Program-made: the position numbers and the translations under genes
Notes under the pieces: model-generated
What the model saw: only the letters and a program-made list of their open reading frames with translations
Database searches by the model: none
Told to the model about the DNA's origin: nothing
Assembly (NCBI RefSeq): GCF_900638025.1
Contig: NZ_LR134481.1
Coordinates: 1,488,001-1,552,000 of the forward strand
Direction of reading: 5' to 3'
From: Haemophilus parainfluenzae
GTDB lineage: Bacteria; Pseudomonadota; Gammaproteobacteria; Enterobacterales; Pasteurellaceae
DNA: 64,000 nucleotides
Part shown: positions 9,985 through 17,725 of the stretch, piece after piece
Layout of the letters: every line of letters begins with the position of its first letter
Numbering within the stretch: position 1 is the first letter of the stretch

Positions 9985-11655
9985 TTATTTTGCAATACGT
10001 TTATATTTAATACGATGTGGCTGTGTAGCTGCTTCGCCTAAAGTTTTCTTTTTCCACTCTTCGTAGTCTGAGAAGTTACCTTCGTAGAATGTTACTTTAC
10101 CTTCATCACCGTAATCTAAAATATGAGTCGCAATACGGTCTAAGAACCAACGGTCATGGGAAATCACCATTGCACAACCAGGGAATTCTAAGATCGCATT
10201 TTCTAACGCACGTAAGGTTTCAACGTCTAAGTCATTGGTCGGTTCGTCCAATAACAGTACGTTACCACCACGTTGTAGAAGTTTAGCTAAGTGTAAACGA
10301 CCACGTTCACCACCCGATAATTCGCCCACACGTTTTTGTTGATCTACGCCTTTGAAGTTGAAGCGTCCAACATACGCACGGCTTGGAATTTCAAAGTTAC
10401 CAATAGTGAGAATATCTTGTCCGTTAGACACTTCTTCCCATACGGTTTTCTTATCATCCATTGAGTCACGGAACTGATCGACAGAGGCAAGTACCACCGT
10501 TTCACCCATTGTCACTGAGCCACTATCAGGTTGTTCTTGACCAGAAAGCATACGGAATAGGGTAGATTTACCCGCACCATTCGCCCCGATAATACCCACG
10601 ATAGCACCTTTTGGAATACTGAATGATAAATCATCAATTAAAGTGCGATCGCCATAAGATTTAGTGAGATGTTCTACCTCAATCACTTTATCACCTAAAC
10701 GTGGACCAGGTGGAATAAAGAGTTCGTTAGTCTCATTACGTTTTTGATATTCGCCAGAGTTCAATTCATCAAAGCGAGCCATACGTGCTTTGCTTTTTGC
10801 TTGGCGACCTTTAGGATTTTGACGAACCCACTCTAACTCTTTTGCAATCGATTTTTGACGTGCGTTTTCAGTAGCTTGTTCTTGCTCTAAACGTTTCTCT
10901 TTTTGCTCTAACCAAGAAGAGTAGTTGCCTTCCCAAGGAATACCTTCACCACGGTCAAGCTCTAAGATCCAACCTGCAACATTATCTAAGAAGTAACGGT
11001 CGTGGGTAATCGCTACAACAGTACCTTCGTAGTCATGTAAAAAGCGTTCTAACCATGCTACAGATTCCGCATCTAAGTGGTTGGTTGGTTCATCTAATAA
11101 GAGCATGTCTGGTTTTTCGAGCAATAAACGGCAAAGCGCCACACGACGACGCTCACCACCAGATAAATGCTCGATTTTGGCATCCCAATCCGGTAAACGT
11201 AATGCATCAGCCGCACGCTCTAATTGGTTATCTAAATTATGGCCATCGTGTGCTTGAATAATAGCTTCAAGGTTTGCTTGTTCAGCTGCTAATTTATCGA
11301 AATCCGCATCAGGATCGGCATAAAGTGCATAAACTTCATCTAAACGAGTCAGTGCATTTTTTACTTCAGAAACGGCTTCTTCTACCGCTTCACGCACGGT
11401 TTGTTGAGGATCAAGTTTTGGTTCCTGTGGAAGATAACCAATCTTAATACCCGGTTGTGGACGCGCTTCACCTTCAAACTCTTTATCCACGCCCGCCATA
11501 ATGCGTAAAAGGGTTGATTTACCTGCACCATTTAAGCCGAGCACCCCGATTTTTGCACCAGGGAAGAAGCTTAAAGAAATATCTTTCAAAATATGACGCT
11601 TCGGTGGCACCACTTTGCCGACACGGTGCATCGTATATACAAATTGCGTTGACAT
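9985..11655 (-). CDS. ettA: Energy-dependent translational throttle protein EttA (ABC-F)
   Basis: A 556-residue cytosolic ABC-F ATPase with two ABC domains and no membrane region. Each half has Walker A (GLNGAGKST, GANGAGKST), signature (LSGGERRR, LSGGERGR) and Walker B (LLLDEPTNHLD, LLLDEPTNDLD). The arm and linker between them (about residues 240-310, rich in Lys, Gln and Glu) are typical. EttA sits in the ribosomal E site and gates entry into elongation according to the ATP/ADP ratio. Length equals that of E. coli EttA (555). The leader holds a strong promoter and an intrinsic terminator (see 11728-11753), which suggests premature termination as a control. Confidence 0.97.
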   Translation of the reverse strand: MSTQFVYTMHRVGKVVPPKRHILKDISLSFFPGAKIGVLGLNGAGKSTLLRIMAGVDKEFEGEARPQPGIKIGYLPQEPKLDPQQTVREAVEEAVSEVKNALTRLDEVYALYADPDADFDKLAAEQANLEAIIQAHDGHNLDNQLERAADALRLPDWDAKIEHLSGGERRRVALCRLLLEKPDMLLLDEPTNHLDAESVAWLERFLHDYEGTVVAITHDRYFLDNVAGWILELDRGEGIPWEGNYSSWLEQKEKRLEQEQATENARQKSIAKELEWVRQNPKGRQAKSKARMARFDELNSGEYQKRNETNELFIPPGPRLGDKVIEVEHLTKSYGDRTLIDDLSFSIPKGAIVGIIGANGAGKSTLFRMLSGQEQPDSGSVTMGETVVLASVDQFRDSMDDKKTVWEEVSNGQDILTIGNFEIPSRAYVGRFNFKGVDQQKRVGELSGGERGRLHLAKLLQRGGNVLLLDEPTNDLDVETLRALENAILEFPGCAMVISHDRWFLDRIATHILDYGDEGKVTFYEGNFSDYEEWKKKTLGEAATQPHRIKYKRIAK

Positions 11656-11727
11656 AATTCTCTCGATGTTATGAATAAAAGTGCGGTTATTTTACTTGAT
11701 GTTTCGGGAATAAGCTATTTGAAAGGC

Positions 11728-11753
11728 AAAAAAAACCACCCATACAGGGTGGT
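11728..11753 (-). terminator. Intrinsic terminator in the ettA leader (possible attenuator)
   Basis: On the minus strand, stem ACCACCC / GGGTGGT with a 5-base loop, followed by eight T residues (11735-11728). It points leftwards towards ettA, starts about 100 bases before the ettA ATG, and no minus-strand gene lies to its right before 13662. The + strand reading lacks a T tract. Confidence 0.7.
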
Positions 11754-11782
11754 AGGAAAGTAGTTTAGCTATATTTATGATT

Positions 11783-11811
11783 ATTTTATTTAGGAACTTT
11801 ATGAATATCAA
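11783..11811 (-). promoter_or_regulatory. Promoter upstream of the ettA leader terminator
   Basis: Minus-strand TTGATA (11811-11806), 17 bases, TAAAAT (11788-11783). The predicted start near 11776 would give a leader of about 48 bases ending at the terminator (11728-11753), with ettA about 75 bases further on. Also in the 11656-12005 gap: an uptake signal (11679-11687) and AT-rich sequence with no further gene. Confidence 0.55.
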
Positions 11812-12005
11812 GCAATCACCAATCACTTGACGAAATAAATAATACATAATTTTCAGTTATAAGGAAAACACGAATGAATTATTTTTTGATAAAAATCAAT
11901 AAAATTACATAATTTTTTATTTTCAGGCTGATTTTTATTCGATTTAGGCTTGGAACTGTTTGTGATAAAATCTGTCTATTGAGTTATTCAACTTTTTTCT
12001 CATTT

Positions 12006-12638
12006 ATGTTTAAAAAATTATTTCTTAGATTATTACTCATGTTTCCTTTTTCAGTTCTCTCACATCCTCATGCCTTTATTGATATGCAAACCAAACTGTT
12101 AGTGAAAGATAATGAATTAATTGGTTTTTCGACCCAATGGTTACTGGATGAAGCCAGTTCCTCAGCCGTATTGTATGACATGATGCAGACGAAAGGGGAT
12201 AAAGCAGCGCAACAGAAATTAGTTGATGAGGTAATGGCAAACGTTGTGAATGAACATTACTTTAGTTATGTCTTTGATAAAGAAAATCACAAAATTAAAT
12301 ATAAAAAACAGCCTGAAAATTATGGCATGCGTGTTAAAGGAAATGAGGTGGAGTATTATTTTGATTTTCTTTTAGCTCAGCCACAGACTTTGCAAAATAA
12401 TGAATTTACGCTAATGACTTATGATAGCACCTATTATGTGGCAATGCGTTATGCTGAAATAGGTAAAAGAGCGGTTGATTTTTCAGCACTTCCTGCAAAC
12501 TGCAAAGGGGAAGTGCTCGAACCTAATGTCGATGAAAAAATTAAATCCTACGCTTCATCATTGGATAAATCTCAAAAAAATGAAGATGATTCTCTTGGTG
12601 TATTGTTTGCGCAGAAAGTAAAAATTAAATGTGAATAA
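12006..12638 (+). CDS. zevA: DUF1007 periplasmic protein, ZevA-like metal-uptake component
   Basis: A 210-residue exported protein. The N-terminus MFKKLFLRLLLMFPFSVLS is a signal peptide, followed at once by HPHAFIDM, a His-containing start typical of DUF1007 proteins. ATG 12006 is preferred over the TTG at 11979 because it begins the signal peptide, although no strong ribosome site is visible. The gene overlaps the following NicO-like transporter by 8 bases. In H. influenzae the pair of a DUF1007 periplasmic protein and such a transporter was described as ZevAB, a zinc-binding system important in lung infection; the identity here is by family and order, and nickel or cobalt are alternatives. 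Confidence 0.75.
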   Translation: MFKKLFLRLLLMFPFSVLSHPHAFIDMQTKLLVKDNELIGFSTQWLLDEASSSAVLYDMMQTKGDKAAQQKLVDEVMANVVNEHYFSYVFDKENHKIKYKKQPENYGMRVKGNEVEYYFDFLLAQPQTLQNNEFTLMTYDSTYYVAMRYAEIGKRAVDFSALPANCKGEVLEPNVDEKIKSYASSLDKSQKNEDDSLGVLFAQKVKIKCE

Positions 12639-13620
12639 AAAAATGAAGTTAAAACTGACCGCACTCTTTATCGGTTTATTGATGATTATTTTTGCCTTGC
12701 TACCTTGGCTTTTTGTGCAAGTAGCCGATTGGCAAAAAGCCTTTAATCAGCTGATTTCTGAAAATTTACACCAGATTCAAGCACATTCATCTACAGCAGG
12801 ATTGTGGTTAATTTTTGCTGCCTTTTCTTATGGTGTATTACATGCTTTAGGGCCTGGGCATGGAAAATTTATTATCGCTAGCTATCTTTCTACTCATGAA
12901 AGCCAGCTTAAAACCAGCGTACGCTTAAGTTTACTTTCCTCTCTCATGCAAGGTTTTGTCGCTGTTACAGCAACGTCCATTGTAGTTGTGATACTTAATC
13001 TTTCCTCAAAATATTTTAAACTAAGTCAGTTATGGCTGGAACGTAGCGCACTCATTTTATTATTGTTGTTAGGGGTTTACTGGATTACTCAAGGTTTGAA
13101 AGGCTTGAAGAAAAAACAAGCTTTTCGTATAACATCGATTCAATCATTGCCGAAACAGATTGGAGCGGCTTCGCCATTTCGATATGAACAAAGAAAAGCA
13201 AGCCAAGTGCAATGTAGTTGTGGACATCAACATCTACCCAATGATCAACAGCTTAAGCAATCGGGTGATTTAAAATCTCAACTCTTAGTGATTTTAACCA
13301 TTGGTATGCGACCGTGTAGTGGCGCCATTTTTGTGCTCTTTCTCGCCTATATGCTGGATCTGTATTGGTGGGGGATTTTAGCTACGTTTGCTATGTCTTT
13401 GGGTACGGGTTTAATGCTTTCACTTTTTGCAGCATTAGTACGCTATGCGAGAAATGTCGCGACTCGTTTAGGCCATTGGTATGGTTTTGCAGGTGCTAAT
13501 CAAAAAGGCGAAGCCATGATCAAATGTATTGCAGGCGCAATGATGATCTTTTTTGCACTAAGCTTGTTATATGGCATGCTGGGAGCTGTAACAGGTGGCG
13601 CAGCCTTGTTTGGTGGATAA
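12631..13620 (+). CDS. zevB: NicO/RcnA-type metal transporter, ZevB-like
   Basis: A 329-residue inner-membrane protein with about six to seven helices. It carries the NicO-family HALGPGHGKF motif near residue 73 and a second region with CSCGHQHLP (near residue 195, possible metal loop) followed by GMRPCSGAIFVLF. The start used is GTG 12631, overlapping the end of zevA; ATG 12643 is an in-frame alternative. The adjacent periplasmic DUF1007 protein suggests a two-part system for moving divalent metal (zinc in H. influenzae ZevAB; nickel/cobalt in other NicO members). The direction of transport cannot be read from sequence. Confidence 0.78.
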   Translation: MNKKMKLKLTALFIGLLMIIFALLPWLFVQVADWQKAFNQLISENLHQIQAHSSTAGLWLIFAAFSYGVLHALGPGHGKFIIASYLSTHESQLKTSVRLSLLSSLMQGFVAVTATSIVVVILNLSSKYFKLSQLWLERSALILLLLLGVYWITQGLKGLKKKQAFRITSIQSLPKQIGAASPFRYEQRKASQVQCSCGHQHLPNDQQLKQSGDLKSQLLVILTIGMRPCSGAIFVLFLAYMLDLYWWGILATFAMSLGTGLMLSLFAALVRYARNVATRLGHWYGFAGANQKGEAMIKCIAGAMMIFFALSLLYGMLGAVTGGAALFGG

Positions 13621-13623
13621 AGA

Positions 13624-13648
13624 AAAGGGCAGCGTTTGCTGCCCATTT
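13624..13648. terminator. Terminator between zevB and nfsB
   Basis: Stem GGGCAGC / GCTGCCC (13627-13644) with a 4-base loop. The T-rich side (TTTTCTTT) is on the minus strand, so it ends nfsB best; convergent zevB transcripts may also stop here. Confidence 0.65.
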
Positions 13649-13661
13649 ATTCAAAACTGAA

Positions 13662-14324
13662 TTATTCAACCCAAGTGACAATTTCTTCAATTGGTCTACG
13701 AGATTTTTTCGTAATATCTCTTGCGCGGTAACCAAATGTTGCTGCCACGGATACGCCCCATTCACTTGGATCAAAGAGACCTTCTGCAGATAAAACTTCA
13801 TTCATTTTATCGTAGTTAAAGCCTTCAATAGGGCAAGAATCTACACCGATAGCGGCAGCACCAGTTAGCATATTCGCTAATGCAATGTAGGTTTGTTTAC
13901 TTGTCCAGTCAAATAATGCACGCTCGCTTTCTGCGGTTTTCATTTCAACTTCTTGTAAGCCTTTATATTTTTCCAAGGCTTTTTCTAATTGCTCGCCTTG
14001 TAAACCTCTTCGCACCGAAACATCACGGAAGAAAGCAGAGTCATAACGAGCATTTTTCTTCGCAAGAATGACCACTAAATGGCTGCAATCATCTAATTGA
14101 TATTGCATGCCCCAGCTAAAAGGTTTGAGCTTATCGCGTAATGCTTTATTTTGAATAACTAAGAACTTCCATGGCTCAGAACCGACTGAGCTTGGTGATA
14201 AACGAGCAAATTCTAAAATTGCTGCGAAATCTTCTTGGCTAATTTTTTTATTCGGATCGTAATAACGTGTGGAACAGCGATTTTCGAATACTTGAAGCAT
14301 TTGTTCGCGTGTAATTTGATTCAT
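13662..14324 (-). CDS. nfsB: Oxygen-insensitive NAD(P)H nitroreductase (NfsB family)
   Basis: A 220-residue FMN-dependent flavoprotein of the nitroreductase fold, which reduces nitroaromatics, quinones and similar compounds. Visible FMN-contact blocks are NRCSTRYYDPNKKIS (residues 15-29), the SPSSVGSEPWKFLVIQN segment, and ANMLTGAAAIGVDSCPIEGF near residues 150-170. Length matches the family (217-220). It is monocistronic by its surroundings, with a terminator after it and a 47-base gap plus an uptake signal (14364-14372) to the next gene upstream. Confidence 0.9.
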   Translation of the reverse strand: MNQITREQMLQVFENRCSTRYYDPNKKISQEDFAAILEFARLSPSSVGSEPWKFLVIQNKALRDKLKPFSWGMQYQLDDCSHLVVILAKKNARYDSAFFRDVSVRRGLQGEQLEKALEKYKGLQEVEMKTAESERALFDWTSKQTYIALANMLTGAAAIGVDSCPIEGFNYDKMNEVLSAEGLFDPSEWGVSVAATFGYRARDITKKSRRPIEEIVTWVE

Positions 14325-14371
14325 GTTTTTTCCTCTTTACATTATCTAATTTGTAATCTTTTGACCGCACT

Positions 14372-15115
14372 TTAGCGCTCTTTCCAATATCCAATCCACT
14401 CTTTGAGTAATTGCATATTTTTCGTAATTGCGCCACCTTGCGGAATAAAATGCATCATATTGAGTCCGTAACTGTCAGGCGTAATGCCTTCACCTACACT
14501 CGCAGGTAACACATTAAAGCCTTGTTGTTGGAATAATAATTTTGCACGTTGCATATGCCATTCATTGGTAACTAAAATAATTTTATGAATACCTTCTTTT
14601 TCTAATATTTGTTTGGTTAAAAGGGCATTTTCTTTGGTGGTAAGTGCTTTAGGTTCAATCCATTTGGTTGGCACATTAAAGAAGTTTTGGAGCTCTTCTG
14701 CGGCGATTTTTGCCTCAATAGCGCCTGTTGGACTTGCCCCTGTAATTAATAATGGCAAGTGGGTTTCTTTTTGTAAGAAAGCAGCATAACGTAAGCGTTC
14801 AAGTTGAATACCTGTTGAAGCTAATGGTGCATAAAGCTCTTTGCTATCACGCAAGCCACCGCCAAGTAAAACGATCGCTTGAGCTCGTTGATAATCTTGC
14901 AGTGTCAAATGATCTTCAGTAATGAGGCTATCTTTAAGTACTTGTGCGGTGTAAGGGATACTTAAAAGATAGAGTAGTGAGAAACCAAGTGCGGTTGAAA
15001 TTCGGCTTAATTTTTTGAAATTGAATTTAGCTAGAATAAGTGAAAGTCCCCATAAAATTAAAATATTAAATGGGGGGAGAATCATAGCGGTAATGAGTTT
15101 TTTCAATTCAAACAT
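14372..15115 (-). CDS. DUF218 envelope protein, ElyC/SanA-like
   Basis: A 247-residue protein with two N-terminal membrane helices (about residues 7-28 and 36-56) and a periplasmic DUF218 domain from about residue 78. Domain marks are AIVLLGGGL, the LLITGASP strand with Ala-Glu-Glu nearby, ENALLTKQIL and VTNEWHMQRAKLLF. E. coli ElyC has the same architecture and supports peptidoglycan synthesis and undecaprenyl-phosphate use. The start overlaps the stop of the pyruvyl-transferase-like gene (TAATG), so it is the last gene of a three-gene glycan operon, which fits a role in the same lipid carrier cycle. Confidence 0.82.
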   Translation of the reverse strand: MFELKKLITAMILPPFNILILWGLSLILAKFNFKKLSRISTALGFSLLYLLSIPYTAQVLKDSLITEDHLTLQDYQRAQAIVLLGGGLRDSKELYAPLASTGIQLERLRYAAFLQKETHLPLLITGASPTGAIEAKIAAEELQNFFNVPTKWIEPKALTTKENALLTKQILEKEGIHKIILVTNEWHMQRAKLLFQQQGFNVLPASVGEGITPDSYGLNMMHFIPQGGAITKNMQLLKEWIGYWKER

Positions 15116-16071
15116 TATTTATCCAATTCAACGAAATCTAGCTCTTTTGTCCATAATTTCGCATAGCTACTATTTTTGCCATAAGAGTTATCGCAAACAC
15201 GATTTGGAATTTCTAACAAGCAAGAGAAAATATGACCATGTAAGCGAGTTGTGGTCACTTTGTCGTTCGCTAAGAATACTTGCGCAACACGTTTTACAAT
15301 GCGCTGAGTATAGGCATACCAGAATTGATGGCAGAGATCTTTTAGCCAATTTAAACCAAATTTATTGGCCATTTTACTCATTCGCCAGCTTAATGCTAAA
15401 ACCACATCATCTTCGGTTGAAAGAATGTCTTCCCAGTCTTTAACATTACTGTTAGCGGGCAGTTGCGCTAAGATATTTTTTTCTACATCACTTGCTTCAA
15501 TGTCTTTACGCAAGAAATAAAGTTGTTCGCCAGTTGTGCCTTGTTTGATTTCCATGGTGCCATAAAGCTGATGCGCCATATCCGGTGATAAATAAACATG
15601 ATCAGAAAATTGTGCAAATAAATTCGCTGTTCTTTCGTCACGCGCCAGTAAATGGCAATCACCGTGGTTATGGAAAAGTGCGGCTGATTTTTGTAGATTT
15701 TCTTCGTGCTTAAAATAAGCGGTTTGTGGCAACACAATAATGCGATTATTCGGAAAATGTGTCACCATTTCTTCACGGATTTTTTGATGCTGCGGATAAA
15801 GATCACCAAAGTTGCCGCCACCATGTAAAAGGATAGTGGTGTTCGGTGTGATTTTTGCTTTGACTTCTTCAAGATCTAAATCGTATTCACAGCGTTTTAA
15901 GGTCACGTTAATTTTGTGATCTTTAAAAAATTGTTCTGTACCGTGATAAATCAATAAATCGCCCCCGTTCAAATGAAGCGGGTAGTCAAAATAAAATACG
16001 TCGTTTTTATCTTTGATCAGTTCAACAATAGGATTCAGTTTATTTTTTAAATCAATAAGGAGTTGATTCAT
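15115..16071 (-). CDS. Polysaccharide pyruvyl transferase family protein
   Basis: A 318-residue protein of the CsaB/WcaK family, whose characterised members add pyruvate ketals to surface glycans. The family features HLNGGDLLIYHGTEQF near residue 32, ILLHGGGNFGDLYP near residue 82, IVLPQTAYF near residue 112 and TTRLHGHIFSCLLEIP near residue 276 are clear. It overlaps the flippase by 4 bases (ATGA) and the ElyC-like gene by TAATG, so all three should be made together. Many members of this family have no tested activity; transfer to a surface oligosaccharide is inferred. Confidence 0.85.
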   Translation of the reverse strand: MNQLLIDLKNKLNPIVELIKDKNDVFYFDYPLHLNGGDLLIYHGTEQFFKDHKINVTLKRCEYDLDLEEVKAKITPNTTILLHGGGNFGDLYPQHQKIREEMVTHFPNNRIIVLPQTAYFKHEENLQKSAALFHNHGDCHLLARDERTANLFAQFSDHVYLSPDMAHQLYGTMEIKQGTTGEQLYFLRKDIEASDVEKNILAQLPANSNVKDWEDILSTEDDVVLALSWRMSKMANKFGLNWLKDLCHQFWYAYTQRIVKRVAQVFLANDKVTTTRLHGHIFSCLLEIPNRVCDNSYGKNSSYAKLWTKELDFVELDK

Positions 16072-17591
16072 TTTTTTACTCTTTTCTTTAAATAGCTAAA
16101 CAAGAAATTTTTTTCTGCTGTGTTTAATCCGAAGATTAAAATGACACAGATTAATACCATTTCTAAGATGATGGATTGTCCAATAAATTCTAATAAAGAA
16201 TAACTGCGGGTAGTATCGGATATATAGATGATACCTAATAGCAGGCCAAACACCACGCCGACATTCACTAAATATGAGACAAATTCTTTTTGGCTAAATT
16301 TAATTTTTTTATTAATAAAATATAATCGATAGATTTGTGAGATGACCATCGTACTAAATTTACCCACAAAGGCAAACACTGGATTATAACCAAGTGTGAA
16401 CAAATAATAAGCCAATGGCACCGTGCAAAGATCAATTAACGCCACGATGATATTGTATTGTTTTACGGTGGATGTGCCAATGGCTAATGCACTCATCCAA
16501 AATGCCCCAGCCATTGCACTGATCAATAAGCAAGCAATAATAGCTTGTACAAGTTGTTCAGTATATTGCGGAAGATGATCGCCTAGCCAAAATGTCAGTA
16601 AGGTATGGGTGAAATACAATACAGGCGCAGAGAGAATCGCCATTAAATAAAGTGAATATTTTGAAATGCCAAGAATTAATTGACGATTGCGATCGTAATC
16701 TTTTGCCGCATAAGATTGAACCAACTGCGGATTAGCTGCCATTTGGAAATTATTCACAAAGCTATAAACAGCACCTTCTACCTGAGTCGCAATAGCGACA
16801 GCTGCATTGACTGCTACGCCAAAGAATAAGTTAGACACCATATTCAAGCCTTGTGTTGAACCTACATAGGCAACCTGTCCCATAAGCATCCAACCAGAAA
16901 AACTCACCATTTCTTTGGTTTTGCTTAAATCTTTATATAAACGGAAACGTGCGGCTTCTTTGAAATAATATTTAGTGAATAACACATAAAGAGAGAGCAC
17001 GATTAAGCTAACCGAAAGCAATAAGCAGCCATAAGTAATCAACTTATCGTAATGTGTGATATGACTTAAAATAAAGACAGAAGTCAGTTTTAAGATGGTC
17101 TCACCTAATCCCAACCACGCATAGAATCCCATTTTCTCATGTGCAACAATCATGGCATTGAATGGCACCTTGATGATTTCAACAAGAGCAATAATTAAGG
17201 CTAATTGGTAAACGATATTTGCCGCTTGCAAGCGTTCAGTGGGGATAACTAATTTGTGATTTAAAAACCATAAACCGACGGTTTCAGCTAACACGAATAC
17301 GATAAAAATAATGAGTAGGTGATTTAAGATACTAATATTAAAGACTTTATTGACACGTTGGATGTCATTCGAGGCTTTTTCTACGTTAATAAAACGCTGA
17401 GTGGTGGCGGTCATTGTACCATTAAAAAAGGAAAATAAGACCACGACCCCCATCACAATGTTATAGATACCAAAATCTTCTACACCCAAAATCTGTAATA
17501 CCACACGAGAGATATACAGCATGGCTCCCATGTTGAAAAGCATTCGGATGTACAGAAATAGCGTATTTTTTGCAATGGTTTTATTTGACAT
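16068..17591 (-). CDS. Wzx-like oligosaccharide flippase (MOP superfamily)
   Basis: A 507-residue integral membrane protein with about 14 predicted helices, resembling lipid-linked oligosaccharide flippases of the PST/Wzx type (N-terminal NTLFLYIRMLFNMGAMLYIS, then GIYNIVMGVVVLFSF). ATG 17591 (MSNKTIAKN) is the natural start; the 27 extra residues open in frame to 17672 look like untranslated sequence. First gene of the flippase / pyruvyl-transferase / ElyC-like operon. No glycosyltransferase is linked, so its substrate must be built by genes elsewhere. The 5' gap to 17694 contains no other feature. Confidence 0.85.
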   Translation of the reverse strand: MSNKTIAKNTLFLYIRMLFNMGAMLYISRVVLQILGVEDFGIYNIVMGVVVLFSFFNGTMTATTQRFINVEKASNDIQRVNKVFNISILNHLLIIFIVFVLAETVGLWFLNHKLVIPTERLQAANIVYQLALIIALVEIIKVPFNAMIVAHEKMGFYAWLGLGETILKLTSVFILSHITHYDKLITYGCLLLSVSLIVLSLYVLFTKYYFKEAARFRLYKDLSKTKEMVSFSGWMLMGQVAYVGSTQGLNMVSNLFFGVAVNAAVAIATQVEGAVYSFVNNFQMAANPQLVQSYAAKDYDRNRQLILGISKYSLYLMAILSAPVLYFTHTLLTFWLGDHLPQYTEQLVQAIIACLLISAMAGAFWMSALAIGTSTVKQYNIIVALIDLCTVPLAYYLFTLGYNPVFAFVGKFSTMVISQIYRLYFINKKIKFSQKEFVSYLVNVGVVFGLLLGIIYISDTTRSYSLLEFIGQSIILEMVLICVILIFGLNTAEKNFLFSYLKKRVKK

Positions 17592-17693
17592 TGTGAAAAT
17601 GAAATTAGAAAAATTGGGGGAATTATAGGGGGGATTGGGGTGTGTAGCAAGCATTGTGCAAGTTCTAAGCAATTGTACGGGCGTAGTAAAAAG

Positions 17694-17720
17694 AAAAGGC
17701 TAAATATAATTTAGCCTTTT
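17694..17720 (-). terminator. Terminator of the SbmA/YddA-like gene
   Basis: Inverted repeat AAAAGGCTAAAT / ATTTAGCCTTTT with a 3-base loop, 6 bases after the stop of the minus-strand ABC gene; T-rich on both sides. Confidence 0.8.
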
Positions 17721-17725
17721 GTTAT

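Noticed and set aside
13520..13801. Overlapping frames on both strands across the zevB-nfsB junction
   Set aside because: They cover a convergent terminator and the ends of two well-supported genes.
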